From contig NZ_MRYA01000006.1 in the NCBI RefSeq assembly GCF_001921745.1, positions 1 to 64,000 on the forward strand: DNA of 64,000 bases, given 5' to 3'. A program made the translations under genes and the position numbers. The notes below the pieces were generated by a model, which saw nothing but the letters and a program-made list of their open reading frames with translations, made no database searches and was not told the DNA's origin. Below, in pieces: positions 1-6,885 of the stretch; the first letter of the stretch is position 1; the number at the start of each line of letters is the position of its first letter. This DNA is from Psychrobacter sp. Cmf 22.2 (GTDB taxonomy: Bacteria > Pseudomonadota > Gammaproteobacteria > Pseudomonadales > Moraxellaceae).

Positions 1-79
1 CCGAACTCAGAAGTGAAACATCGTCGCGCCAATGGTAGTGTGGCTCCGGCCATGTGAGAGTAGGTCATCGTCAGCTCCC
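1..79 (+). rRNA. rrf: 5S ribosomal RNA, 3' part (5' end outside window)
   Basis: The first ~79 bases match the conserved 3' two-thirds of bacterial 5S rRNA: the CCGAACTCAGAAGTGAAAC segment followed by the helix ending GTAGGTCATCGTC. A strong intrinsic terminator follows directly, as expected for the last gene of an rrn operon. The 16S and 23S genes would lie upstream, outside the window. The exact 3' end (about 78-80) is estimated. Confidence 0.93.
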
Positions 80-85
80 TATTCC

Positions 86-121
86 AAAAGCCCCCGACAC
101 ATGAGTGTTGGGGGCTTTTTT
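86..121 (+). terminator. rrn operon intrinsic terminator
   Basis: The arms 90-100 (GCCCCCGACAC) and 105-115 (GTGTTGGGGGC) pair over 11 bp with one G-T pair. They are extended by A-T pairs, have a 4-nt loop (ATGA), and are followed by a run of seven T. This is a textbook Rho-independent terminator just after the 5S gene. Confidence 0.93.
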
Positions 122-169
122 TGTCTGGGATTGGGTAGGGCTTTAAGGAATAGCTACTGGTCATAGCTG

Positions 170-197
170 TTGCATTCTATTACACTATGTCTATATT
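170..197 (+). promoter_or_regulatory. candidate sigma70 promoter for the OsmC-family gene
   Basis: A -35-like TTGCAT (170-175) and a -10-like TATATT (192-197) are separated by 16 bp, about 30 bp before the ATG at 227. This is a pattern match only. Confidence 0.4.
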
Positions 198-226
198 TAA
201 GTTAACTTCATTAGAAAGGATAGGGT

Positions 227-634
227 ATGACAACATCAAAAGTAACCTACCAAGGCGACCTACGTACTACTGCTATACATTTGCAATCAAACAACGAAAT
301 CATTACCGATGCTCCGACTGATAATCAGGGTAAGGGCGAAGCGTTTTCACCGACTGATTTGCTAGCGACCAGCTTAGCCAGTTGTATGCTGACGATTATT
401 GGTATCAAAGCGCAAGATATGGAAGTTGATATTGCAGGTACTACCGCTGAAGTGACCAAAATCATGGCAGCTGACCCCAGACGAGTCAGTGAAGTTCATG
501 TTGCTATTACCTTTAATCAACAGCTTGATGAAAAAACGCAAAAGATATTTTATAACACTGCGCTCATGTGTCCGGTTGCGAAAAGTATCCATCCTGATAT
601 CATGCAAAAGGTGACTATTAATTCTAGAAACTAG
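227..634 (+). CDS. OsmC/Ohr-family peroxide-reducing protein
   Basis: A 135-residue protein with the OsmC fold. These small dimeric cytoplasmic enzymes reduce organic or inorganic hydroperoxides using two cysteines. Both family cysteines are visible: C53 in the LASCM motif and C115 in the MCPVAKS motif. The length is typical of the YhfA/OsmC-like branch rather than Ohr. The ATG is preceded by an AGAAAGGA-type ribosome-binding site. It stands alone after the rrn terminator, with its own candidate promoter. The exact substrate cannot be told from sequence. Confidence in the family is high. Confidence 0.92.
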   Translation: MTTSKVTYQGDLRTTAIHLQSNNEIITDAPTDNQGKGEAFSPTDLLATSLASCMLTIIGIKAQDMEVDIAGTTAEVTKIMAADPRRVSEVHVAITFNQQLDEKTQKIFYNTALMCPVAKSIHPDIMQKVTINSRN

Positions 635-884
635 CATAAGTGATTTTCGATGATGTTAATTGTGTATATCTCGGTACTAATATGGTATCAAAGTCGTCGA
701 TACAGTAACTGATGTTTTAGCTACCATGGCTGAGAAGATCAAAGCTATAGTAGGTGAAGTAAGAAGAGGCAGTAAAGTGCATATGACCATTATTGAGTTA
801 GCTTGTGACGCTTGAGATAAACGTTACGATCCGGCTGTCTTAATTAGTTCTATTTTACTTTTTTAGATAACTTTAGGTTTAATT
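635..884. other. intergenic stretch with a short decayed-looking reading frame
   Basis: No complete gene is visible. On the plus strand, 681-815 is an open frame of 44 codons with an internal ATG at 726 and a TGA at 813-815. It has protein-like composition (GIKVVDTVTDVLATMAEKIK) but no ribosome-binding site at the ATG and no recognised family. It may be the 3' remnant of a lost gene. The rest is AT-rich and unassigned up to the repeat that starts near 885. Confidence 0.35.
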
Positions 885-1034
885 GTATAGGGATAATACA
901 ACGAGCCTAAAATGATAAAGCTTGCCAAAACCGAATTCTGGCAAGCTTTACTACTGTTATAACGTTCAAACAACGTTCATGAAGTGCTTTTTTGGAAATG
1001 AATCAGCTAGATATAAAACCTAAATCTTGGTTCT
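885..1034. repeat. direct repeat copy 1: displaced DUF1501 3' end plus terminator
   Basis: This segment aligns without gaps to 2210-2359 (offset 1325) at roughly 85% identity by eye. Read on the minus strand it still encodes the last residues of the DUF1501 protein (NQDLGF, then an I for M change, then SS and stop), but out of frame with and directly behind the permease gene. The terminator hairpin is conserved in both copies. It is therefore a duplicated gene end rather than a mobile element. Confidence 0.85.
916..950 (-). terminator. terminator hairpin behind the permease-like gene (repeat copy 1)
   Basis: A 12-bp perfect stem, TAAAGCTTGCCA (916-927) with TGGCAAGCTTTA (939-950), has an 11-nt loop. 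On the minus strand it is followed by a moderately T-rich tract. It is about 85 bp downstream of the permease stop and is duplicated at 2241-2275. Confidence 0.7.
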
Positions 1035-2059
1035 TATTTTTGCTCAAATTTTGGTACACCGTCTTCCCAAACATCCCAGTTATCAACGATATGATCGACA
1101 GTTTCTGATCCTACTAATACTATATTTTCCACTGTTTCTGAAAAGCCACCAGCGGTTTCTCCTGGAGCAGGATCTAGATGTTGAAGGGTAGTCTCATTTG
1201 GATGACCTTGATCAAAGTTCACCGCACCACGTAAGCTCATTATACGTTCAGTCCCTACAGTTCTATCTAGTACTTGCGCTATGGCAGCGGCTTCCATTTC
1301 AGTGATCACGTAATCATCTGCATTATACAGCTCAGTGATATATTGAGCTTGTTTTGACAAGCCTGGACCATGAAAAAACGTATCTCCTGTCATATGAGTG
1401 CCTACCGTTATAGCTGGACTACGTCTTGCCTCAGCATTTGGGTATCTCATTCGATAGTCATTGGCTTCTTTTGAATCTTTTAAAGAAACTGACTCACTCA
1501 AATGTAGATTCCAGTTTAGGAGTTCAGGGTTAAGTTGATAGCGACGAATATCCTCATAGCCTTTGCGCGGCGTAAAAGTAGGCGCGCCTTTTTTACCTTC
1601 TTCTGCTTTCCAGCGGTGACCTAAGTCATAATCCACCAGCCAAGAAGCCCAGCTGACATCTCCTATAGTACCTTTACTAGGTGGTGTGCCTGCGACGCCA
1701 CTTAGAATGAAATAACTCTTTGTAAAGTCAAATTTAGGAGAGAGTGTTATTGCTTGCATAGATGCTGAAGATCCTACTTTACCCATGCCTAATACTGACC
1801 CACAGACGCCTTCGGAGTTACAGTAGACTGGGCTATGAGCACCTTTTACTTTTATGGGCTTACTATCTGCAAAATATTGATTATACCAATGCTGAAATTC
1901 GCCGGCTTTATCGCCACTGTTTTCACCAATTTCAAACATCGCGGCGATAAATACTTTTACTTTGATCTCATCTTCAGGAGTTTTAGCTTGCGCACTACTA
2001 CAGAACATAAGCATGGTAGTAAAAAAGGATAAATAGAAAAAACGTTCTTTTATAAACAT
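1034..2059 (-). CDS. purine nucleoside permease (NUP)-family secreted protein
   Basis: A 341-residue protein with an N-terminal signal peptide (hydrophobic stretch ~7-22, predicted cleavage after AQA at 23-25), so probably periplasmic. The body resembles the NUP family, named after a Candida nucleoside transporter but related in fold to nucleoside phosphorylases. The phosphorylase-like TEMEAAAIAQ motif is near residues 253-262 and the family block GVAGTPPSKGTIGDVSWA is near 115-132. A role in handling extracellular nucleosides is inferred. 'Permease' is probably a misnomer, since no membrane segments occur beyond the signal. The ATG at 2059 lacks a strong ribosome-binding site. A displaced copy of the neighbouring gene's end lies immediately downstream. 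Confidence 0.85.
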   Translation of the reverse strand: MFIKERFFYLSFFTTMLMFCSSAQAKTPEDEIKVKVFIAAMFEIGENSGDKAGEFQHWYNQYFADSKPIKVKGAHSPVYCNSEGVCGSVLGMGKVGSSASMQAITLSPKFDFTKSYFILSGVAGTPPSKGTIGDVSWASWLVDYDLGHRWKAEEGKKGAPTFTPRKGYEDIRRYQLNPELLNWNLHLSESVSLKDSKEANDYRMRYPNAEARRSPAITVGTHMTGDTFFHGPGLSKQAQYITELYNADDYVITEMEAAAIAQVLDRTVGTERIMSLRGAVNFDQGHPNETTLQHLDPAPGETAGGFSETVENIVLVGSETVDHIVDNWDVWEDGVPKFEQK

Positions 2060-2209
2060 GTTTGATGCCTATTTGAAATATGGGGTTCTAGGTTAATTGT
2101 TTGATTAGAAGTAGCTAAAATTTCTGCTAAAACTAGGAGAGTTTACTTTGCGTAGAATAACATAATCTGCAAATAGGCTGCAGAGGGCGGTATGCACTAC
2201 TACTGTTTA

Positions 2210-2359
2210 TTATAAAGGTAATACAACGAACCTAAAACGATAAAGCTTGCCAAAATTGAATTCTGGCAAGCTTTATTGCTGTTATAACGTTCAAACACCT
2301 TTCATAAAATGCTTTTTTAAAAATTAATCAGCTAGACATAAAGCCTAAATCTTGATTAT
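2210..2359. repeat. direct repeat copy 2: native DUF1501 3' end plus terminator
   Basis: Partner of 885-1034. It includes the last ~10 codons of the DUF1501 gene, its stop codon and its downstream hairpin. It is the likely donor, because here the coding part is in frame with an intact gene. Confidence 0.85.
2241..2275 (-). terminator. terminator hairpin behind the DUF1501 gene (repeat copy 2)
   Basis: The same 12-bp perfect stem as copy 1 (TAAAGCTTGCCA with TGGCAAGCTTTA), with two changes in the 11-nt loop. It is about 50 bp downstream of the DUF1501 stop on the minus strand. Confidence 0.7.
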
Positions 2360-3674
2360 TGAATTTATGTAAATTCGGCGCTACCATGGTTAGATTATTA
2401 TCTGAGACGCCAAACCATTTGGCCAAAGTCGCTGAATACTGATCGATAGATGTCGTAGGTAACCATGCACCTTCACCGACATCAATGGCTGTATTTAGAC
2501 CTATCTCTGGAGCTTGACCATAAAAATCTCTACCTTTTACAGCGCCGCCCATAATGAAATGGTGACTTCCCCAGCCGTGCTCTGATCCGTTACCATAGCT
2601 ATTCAAAGTTCGACCGAACTCTGACATGGTGAAAGTGGTAACATTTTGAGAAACACCTAACTCTTCAGTAGCTTCATAAAAACTTCCTAATGCATCATCA
2701 AGTAGACGCATCAACGTATCATGTCGCCCAAGTAGATCATTATGTGTGTCGAACCCTTTAAGTTTCACAAAGAATATTTGGCGTTTGGCACCCAGCTTAT
2801 CTCGTGCTTTGATAAGTGATGCTACTGTTTTTAACTGTTGCGCTAATGTATTTTCGGCTGAAAATTCAGTTGAAATAGTTTTTGCGTCTTGGATAGCAGA
2901 TAACATCATTGATTCGTTGGTGGAATTTGCAACTGTACTGTCATCGGACGAAGTAAATAAACTTCTTAGTGCTTCTGAAAAGTTCGTCGTACCAGATACT
3001 GATGACCCTTCTTCAATACCTCCAGTAATTTTGAGACCATCAGAGGTAACTTTCAATGGGTTGGTCTTTTCGCCTGTTAGAAATACATTATCATCATCAG
3101 TACTGATACAAGAAAACGCTCCATGAGAGTTTTGTTTTATGATTGCATCACCAATTCTTCCGCCCCAGCCTTCTCTAAAAGAATCCGACGCAGTGCTTTG
3201 CCAGTTTTGTTTTTGATTATAGTGAGCAAATAAGCCTCTAGGTAACGCTACTGATCGATTCTTATACTGATCCATTGAGGTAGGTTGCACTAAAGATCCT
3301 ACGTTTTGTAAAACTGCCAGTTTTTTTAAGTGAAACAAGCTATTTAGGCGCTTAAGATTAGGGTTAAAACCCCATTTCAAACCGCCAGCTAGCTGAGTTG
3401 TAGGTATTAAAGGTAGTACATTTGATCGATCTAATGCAATGTCTTGACGTATCTTATGATAAGTTGCATAACTGGATGTGTCGATAGGTATCAAAGTATT
3501 GGCTTGATCATTACCTCCGTCTAATAGAACACAGACCAAGGCTTTATAGTCTGAGCCTGCTGTTGCTGCTCTCGCTTTGTTAGCTGATAAGCTCATAGCC
3601 ATAGGTGCAACAACACCAGCACCTGCTAAATAACTTAAACGTTGTAAAAAGGCTCTTCTTGATAACTCATTCAC
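2328..3674 (-). CDS. Tat-exported DUF1501 family protein
   Basis: A 448-residue protein with a twin-arginine signal (S5-R6-R7-A-F-L-Q), a hydrophobic stretch and an ARA cleavage site near residue 36, so it is exported folded, perhaps with a bound cofactor. DUF1501 hallmarks are visible: the LLDGGNDQANTLIP block near 52-65 and the C-terminal MSEFGRTLNSYGNGSEHGWG block, followed by a GSHH motif. Family members belong to the sulfatase/alkaline-phosphatase-like group and often sit beside DUF1800 genes, which are absent here. The function is not established. The beta-helix gene ends 76 bp upstream on the same strand, so co-transcription is likely. Confidence 0.88.
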   Translation of the reverse strand: MNELSRRAFLQRLSYLAGAGVVAPMAMSLSANKARAATAGSDYKALVCVLLDGGNDQANTLIPIDTSSYATYHKIRQDIALDRSNVLPLIPTTQLAGGLKWGFNPNLKRLNSLFHLKKLAVLQNVGSLVQPTSMDQYKNRSVALPRGLFAHYNQKQNWQSTASDSFREGWGGRIGDAIIKQNSHGAFSCISTDDDNVFLTGEKTNPLKVTSDGLKITGGIEEGSSVSGTTNFSEALRSLFTSSDDSTVANSTNESMMLSAIQDAKTISTEFSAENTLAQQLKTVASLIKARDKLGAKRQIFFVKLKGFDTHNDLLGRHDTLMRLLDDALGSFYEATEELGVSQNVTTFTMSEFGRTLNSYGNGSEHGWGSHHFIMGGAVKGRDFYGQAPEIGLNTAIDVGEGAWLPTTSIDQYSATLAKWFGVSDNNLTMVAPNLHKFNNQDLGFMSS

Positions 3675-3750
3675 AATAACTTTCCTATAATCTTTATTAC
3701 TTTATTGGGTACTAGACCATTGAACTGCATCACTACTAATAAAAATAGCA

Positions 3751-5235
3751 TTAACTATAATTTTTATTACCTGTGACATTTTGGACAATGACATTGGTTG
3801 AAGGATCAACTTTAAAGCTTGCAACTTTGATGTTAGTTTTAGTATTAATATTTCTAGCAATACAATCTTCGCCAAGGGTAATTAGCCAGCCAAAAGATAT
3901 CGTATTATCTAGTTTAATATTCTGAAACGTACAGTCCTCAAGTAACTTTTCATACTTTGATGTCATAATGACGCGGTTGTTATATGTACCACCTTCAACA
4001 GTAATGCCTCTAAATGCTTTCTGTTTAGATTTTGATGTCAGCCTGATGTATGGGGCATGTCCATCATGATTACCTTCTTTGATCATAAGACAGTTACGGA
4101 TAGTAATATCAAAGTAATTGCGATTATTACGATTGTTATCTTGTATTATGATCTGACGTCCTCCAGACGAGTTGCTAGCATTGATAAACTCAATGTCTTC
4201 GTATAATACATTGCCCCATTGAAGAGAAGAGGTAGGTGGTTCAATATCGGCAAGGTATAAACCGCCATAGGTTGGTTCACGGTCGTTTCGGCTAGGGTTT
4301 GTAGAATAGACATATGTATTTTTTTTAAACCGAACAATGCCATTTTTAAGCGTTATACCAAAGCCTGATGCGATAGTAAGACAGTTTCTGTTAGATGGAC
4401 CTATTTTGAAATCACTGGCTTCAAAGTTCATTTCACCATTGCCACGTATATATAAGCTGTCGTATATCGCTCCTTCAGAGGTAAAGTTGCTAAACTTACA
4501 ATCTTTGCCCCATATCCACATACAATAGATAGAGGTGGCCAATGGGCTGTTAGTGTCAGCATGCTTTATAGTTTGGCCTCTAAAATGAATGCCTGTCGCT
4601 TGAAAGCCATTCCCTCTTTCGCGAACTTCAAGCACTGCTGATCTGGATTTAGCATAAAAGTAAGTTGCACCCGTACCAAACAGCCGAATATTAGGTACTC
4701 TAGGTTTTAGAGCTACTTCATATTTACCATCTGGGAATATAATGTTGGCGCCTCCACGCCTAGCTGCATCCTCAAGCGCTTCTTCAGGCGTACTATAATT
4801 ATTCTTAAAATAGATGGTATCCTGATGAGGATCAGGATATACGCCCTCAAAATTTTGAGGAGGCAGTACTTCGCCATCTTTTATAAACATACGTTTGTGT
4901 TGATAGGCAGGGCCGCCATTCATATTGAGACGCGCATAATGAGCATCTGTAGGGGCAGTAACGGTTATACTTTTAGAATATCTGTCTCTTGCAGATACCC
5001 GTTTGATAAAATCTCTATTGCTATCGTAGTAAGCAATATAAATAAAAGTGTCACGACCTCTGCGTTGTTCGCTAGAGATGTTATATTTAGCATTTGGCTC
5101 TACTTTAATAAAGTCAGATATATCGCAACCACGATTATTAACAACGATACCGTCGCTTCTAACCATTTTGCCTTCTGAAACTGTATTCAAATTTAATAAA
5201 TTATCATTAGCAGATCGATTCTGGCTAATACTCAT
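3751..5235 (-). CDS. right-handed beta-helix (pectate-lyase-like/tail-spike-like) protein
   Basis: A 494-residue protein. Residues ~10-130 form a beta-rich module (SEGKMVRSDGIVVNN, then ISDFIKVEPNAKYNIS) resembling domains seen in phage tail and surface proteins. From ~150 the sequence switches to a parallel beta-helix with the usual entry motif IIFPDGKYEV and then many N/G/I-rich turns. No signal peptide or membrane segment is seen, so secretion, if any, would need another route. Catalytic residues of a known lyase family cannot be assigned. Candidate roles are polysaccharide binding or cleavage, or a phage-derived spike. A tandem 9-bp motif precedes the gene at 5254-5280. Specific function is unknown. 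Confidence 0.7.
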   Translation of the reverse strand: MSISQNRSANDNLLNLNTVSEGKMVRSDGIVVNNRGCDISDFIKVEPNAKYNISSEQRRGRDTFIYIAYYDSNRDFIKRVSARDRYSKSITVTAPTDAHYARLNMNGGPAYQHKRMFIKDGEVLPPQNFEGVYPDPHQDTIYFKNNYSTPEEALEDAARRGGANIIFPDGKYEVALKPRVPNIRLFGTGATYFYAKSRSAVLEVRERGNGFQATGIHFRGQTIKHADTNSPLATSIYCMWIWGKDCKFSNFTSEGAIYDSLYIRGNGEMNFEASDFKIGPSNRNCLTIASGFGITLKNGIVRFKKNTYVYSTNPSRNDREPTYGGLYLADIEPPTSSLQWGNVLYEDIEFINASNSSGGRQIIIQDNNRNNRNYFDITIRNCLMIKEGNHDGHAPYIRLTSKSKQKAFRGITVEGGTYNNRVIMTSKYEKLLEDCTFQNIKLDNTISFGWLITLGEDCIARNINTKTNIKVASFKVDPSTNVIVQNVTGNKNYS

Positions 5236-5644
5236 AAATACTCCGATTGTTTAACTCAAATTGGCTCAATTACTCAAATTTGTAGGACTACAATATGGTT
5301 TCGTTTTACATATGTTGAGAAGTTAACGTTTAATTTTAACTTTGGTATCGCGATTGTGAGTATAGACTAGCTTTATTTCTATAAAACCTGTAGCAACTGG
5401 AAAATTGTAGTAATCGAGTTTTTGAAACTGTGTCCATTTGCATAAGTCTTATACCTATGTAAAATAGTGTAATGAGATCATTCTATATAACCACTATCAA
5501 TAACAGGCATAAAAACTTGAGCAACCTTTGAGCGCTATTATGCAAAAAGTATTCCATAAGAATGATATTGAGTGTCTTTTCCCAAAATTATCTGTTGTGA
5601 TATTATTCAGAAAATGACTATTAATTGTTATAAAGGTGATTAAT
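5236..5644. promoter_or_regulatory. divergent intergenic region with a tandem 9-bp motif
   Basis: About 410 bp separate the minus-strand beta-helix gene from the plus-strand flavodoxin-like gene, so promoters for both should lie here. At 5254-5280 three head-to-tail 9-mers occur (ACTCAAATT, GGCTCAATT, ACTCAAATT), starting 19 bp upstream of the beta-helix start codon. The remainder is AT-rich with no further structure I can defend. Confidence 0.5.
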
Positions 5645-6109
5645 ATGGCTACCAAAACCTTACTTATCGTCGCGCATGCGCCATCACCCAACACCAAGAA
5701 GTTGGCGCAAGCGGCTTACGATGGTGCCAATCATTCTGATATAGATATCAATGTCATCTTAAAGACGCCCCAGAATACGCAGCCTGAAGATGTACTCGCA
5801 GCTGATGCGTTATTATTAGGCACGACTGAGAACTTGGCGTATATGGCAGGACTGACCAAGGATTTCTTTGATCGCTGTTATTATCCAGTGCTAGAGAAGA
5901 AGCAGGGCATGCCATTCGCGCTGTATATTCGAGCGGGACAAGATGGCACAGGAACCAAACGGGCGCTGCAAACGATTACGACAGGATTACGCTGGGAATG
6001 GATACAAGAAGCACTGATTTTACAAGGCGATTGGCAAGAGGCGTTCACTGAGCAAGTCGAAGAGCTGGCAATGACATTGGCGGCAGGCGTTGAGGCAGGT
6101 ATCTATTAG
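5645..6109 (+). CDS. flavodoxin-like / NADPH-dependent FMN reductase-family protein
   Basis: A protein of 154 residues from the ATG at 5645. The fold starts with a beta strand and phosphate loop (LLIVAHAPSPNTKKLA) typical of flavodoxin-like FMN binding. A second flavin-contact region follows (LLLGTTENLAYMAG), and the helix around KDFFDRCYYPVLEKKQG fits as well. It is probably a cytoplasmic FMN-binding reductase of unknown partner. A GTG at 5636 is also in frame, but AAAGG at 5632-5636 sits correctly (8 nt) before the ATG at 5645, so the ATG is preferred. It is short for a quinone reductase and lacks other domains. Confidence 0.82.
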   Translation: MATKTLLIVAHAPSPNTKKLAQAAYDGANHSDIDINVILKTPQNTQPEDVLAADALLLGTTENLAYMAGLTKDFFDRCYYPVLEKKQGMPFALYIRAGQDGTGTKRALQTITTGLRWEWIQEALILQGDWQEAFTEQVEELAMTLAAGVEAGIY

Positions 6110-6190
6110 GTCGTTGTGGTAGGTTATTGTTGCTTATCTTCGTTATTGATATCTGTGCTTGATGAAAACAGTATTATAAGGATGGCTGTA

Positions 6191-6847
6191 GTGTTTAATA
6201 ATAATTCAGATAATACGCAATCGATTGCTCCAGCCGGAGTGCCATTTTCGCAAGCGTGTGAAAATAATAAAGTACCTATCTTAAACGTGCTACAAAAAGA
6301 GCTACAAGAGCATACTCATGTCTTAGAAGTCGGCTCAGGTACCAGTCAGCATAGCGTTTACTTTGCACCAAGATTGCCGCACTTACAATGGCAAACCAGT
6401 GATGTCGCTGCCAATCACCCTATCATTCAAGCGTGGCAAGCCTGTTATCCTGCGCCAAATTTGCATGCGCCTGTTACGTTTGACTTGACGACAGATTCGA
6501 TACCGAGCTCAATAACGGGCAAGCCTTACGATGCAGTGTTTACGGCCAATACTTTGCATATCATATCGTGGCCTTTGGTTGAGAGGTTGTTTGAGTTGGT
6601 CGGAGAAGCATTACCGTTAGACGGCAAGCTGATTGTTTACGGGCCATTTAATGAAAACGGACGCTATACCAGTGCAATTAACCAGCAGTTTGATCTCAGT
6701 TTGCGCCAGCGTGATGCTGGTAGCGGTATCCGGCATAAAGAAGATATCATCGCTTTAGCCAACACTCACCATTTAACATTAATGACTCAATATCAGATGC
6801 CAGCGAACAACCAAATTTTGGTTTTTCAAAAAATAACCGCTAACTAA
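6191..6847 (+). CDS. DUF938 family SAM-dependent methyltransferase-like protein
   Basis: About 218 residues, with the start of the DUF938 family (N-terminal Q..PA....N..PIL.VL) and an S-adenosylmethionine-binding glycine motif (VLEVGSGTSQHSVYFA). Later conserved blocks are DAVFTANTLHI and LIVYGPFNENGRYTS. A cytoplasmic methyltransferase is likely; the substrate is unknown. The reading frame opens at 6116, but AAGGA at 6178-6182 is 8 nt before a GTG at 6191 and abuts the ATG at 6182, so GTG 6191 is my preferred start. ATG 6182 would add three residues. The stop codon lies inside a terminator shared with ppc. Confidence 0.82.
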   Translation: MFNNNSDNTQSIAPAGVPFSQACENNKVPILNVLQKELQEHTHVLEVGSGTSQHSVYFAPRLPHLQWQTSDVAANHPIIQAWQACYPAPNLHAPVTFDLTTDSIPSSITGKPYDAVFTANTLHIISWPLVERLFELVGEALPLDGKLIVYGPFNENGRYTSAINQQFDLSLRQRDAGSGIRHKEDIIALANTHHLTLMTQYQMPANNQILVFQKITAN

Positions 6848-6860
6848 GTCAGCGGTTATT
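6832..6860. terminator. bidirectional terminator between the DUF938 gene and ppc
   Basis: A 10-bp perfect stem (AATAACCGCT at 6832-6841 with AGCGGTTATT at 6851-6860) and a 9-nt loop contain the DUF938 stop codon. The minus strand continues into TTTTTT, so it serves ppc best; the plus strand continues into CGCGTTTT. Confidence 0.8.
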
Positions 6861-6885
6861 CGCGTTTTAATATCAGTATCAAGTT

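Noticed and set aside
1994-2059. Possible lipobox (MFC) in the permease-like signal peptide
   Set aside because: The residues before the cysteine do not fit a lipobox, and a good AQA signal peptidase I site follows. It is treated as a soluble periplasmic protein.
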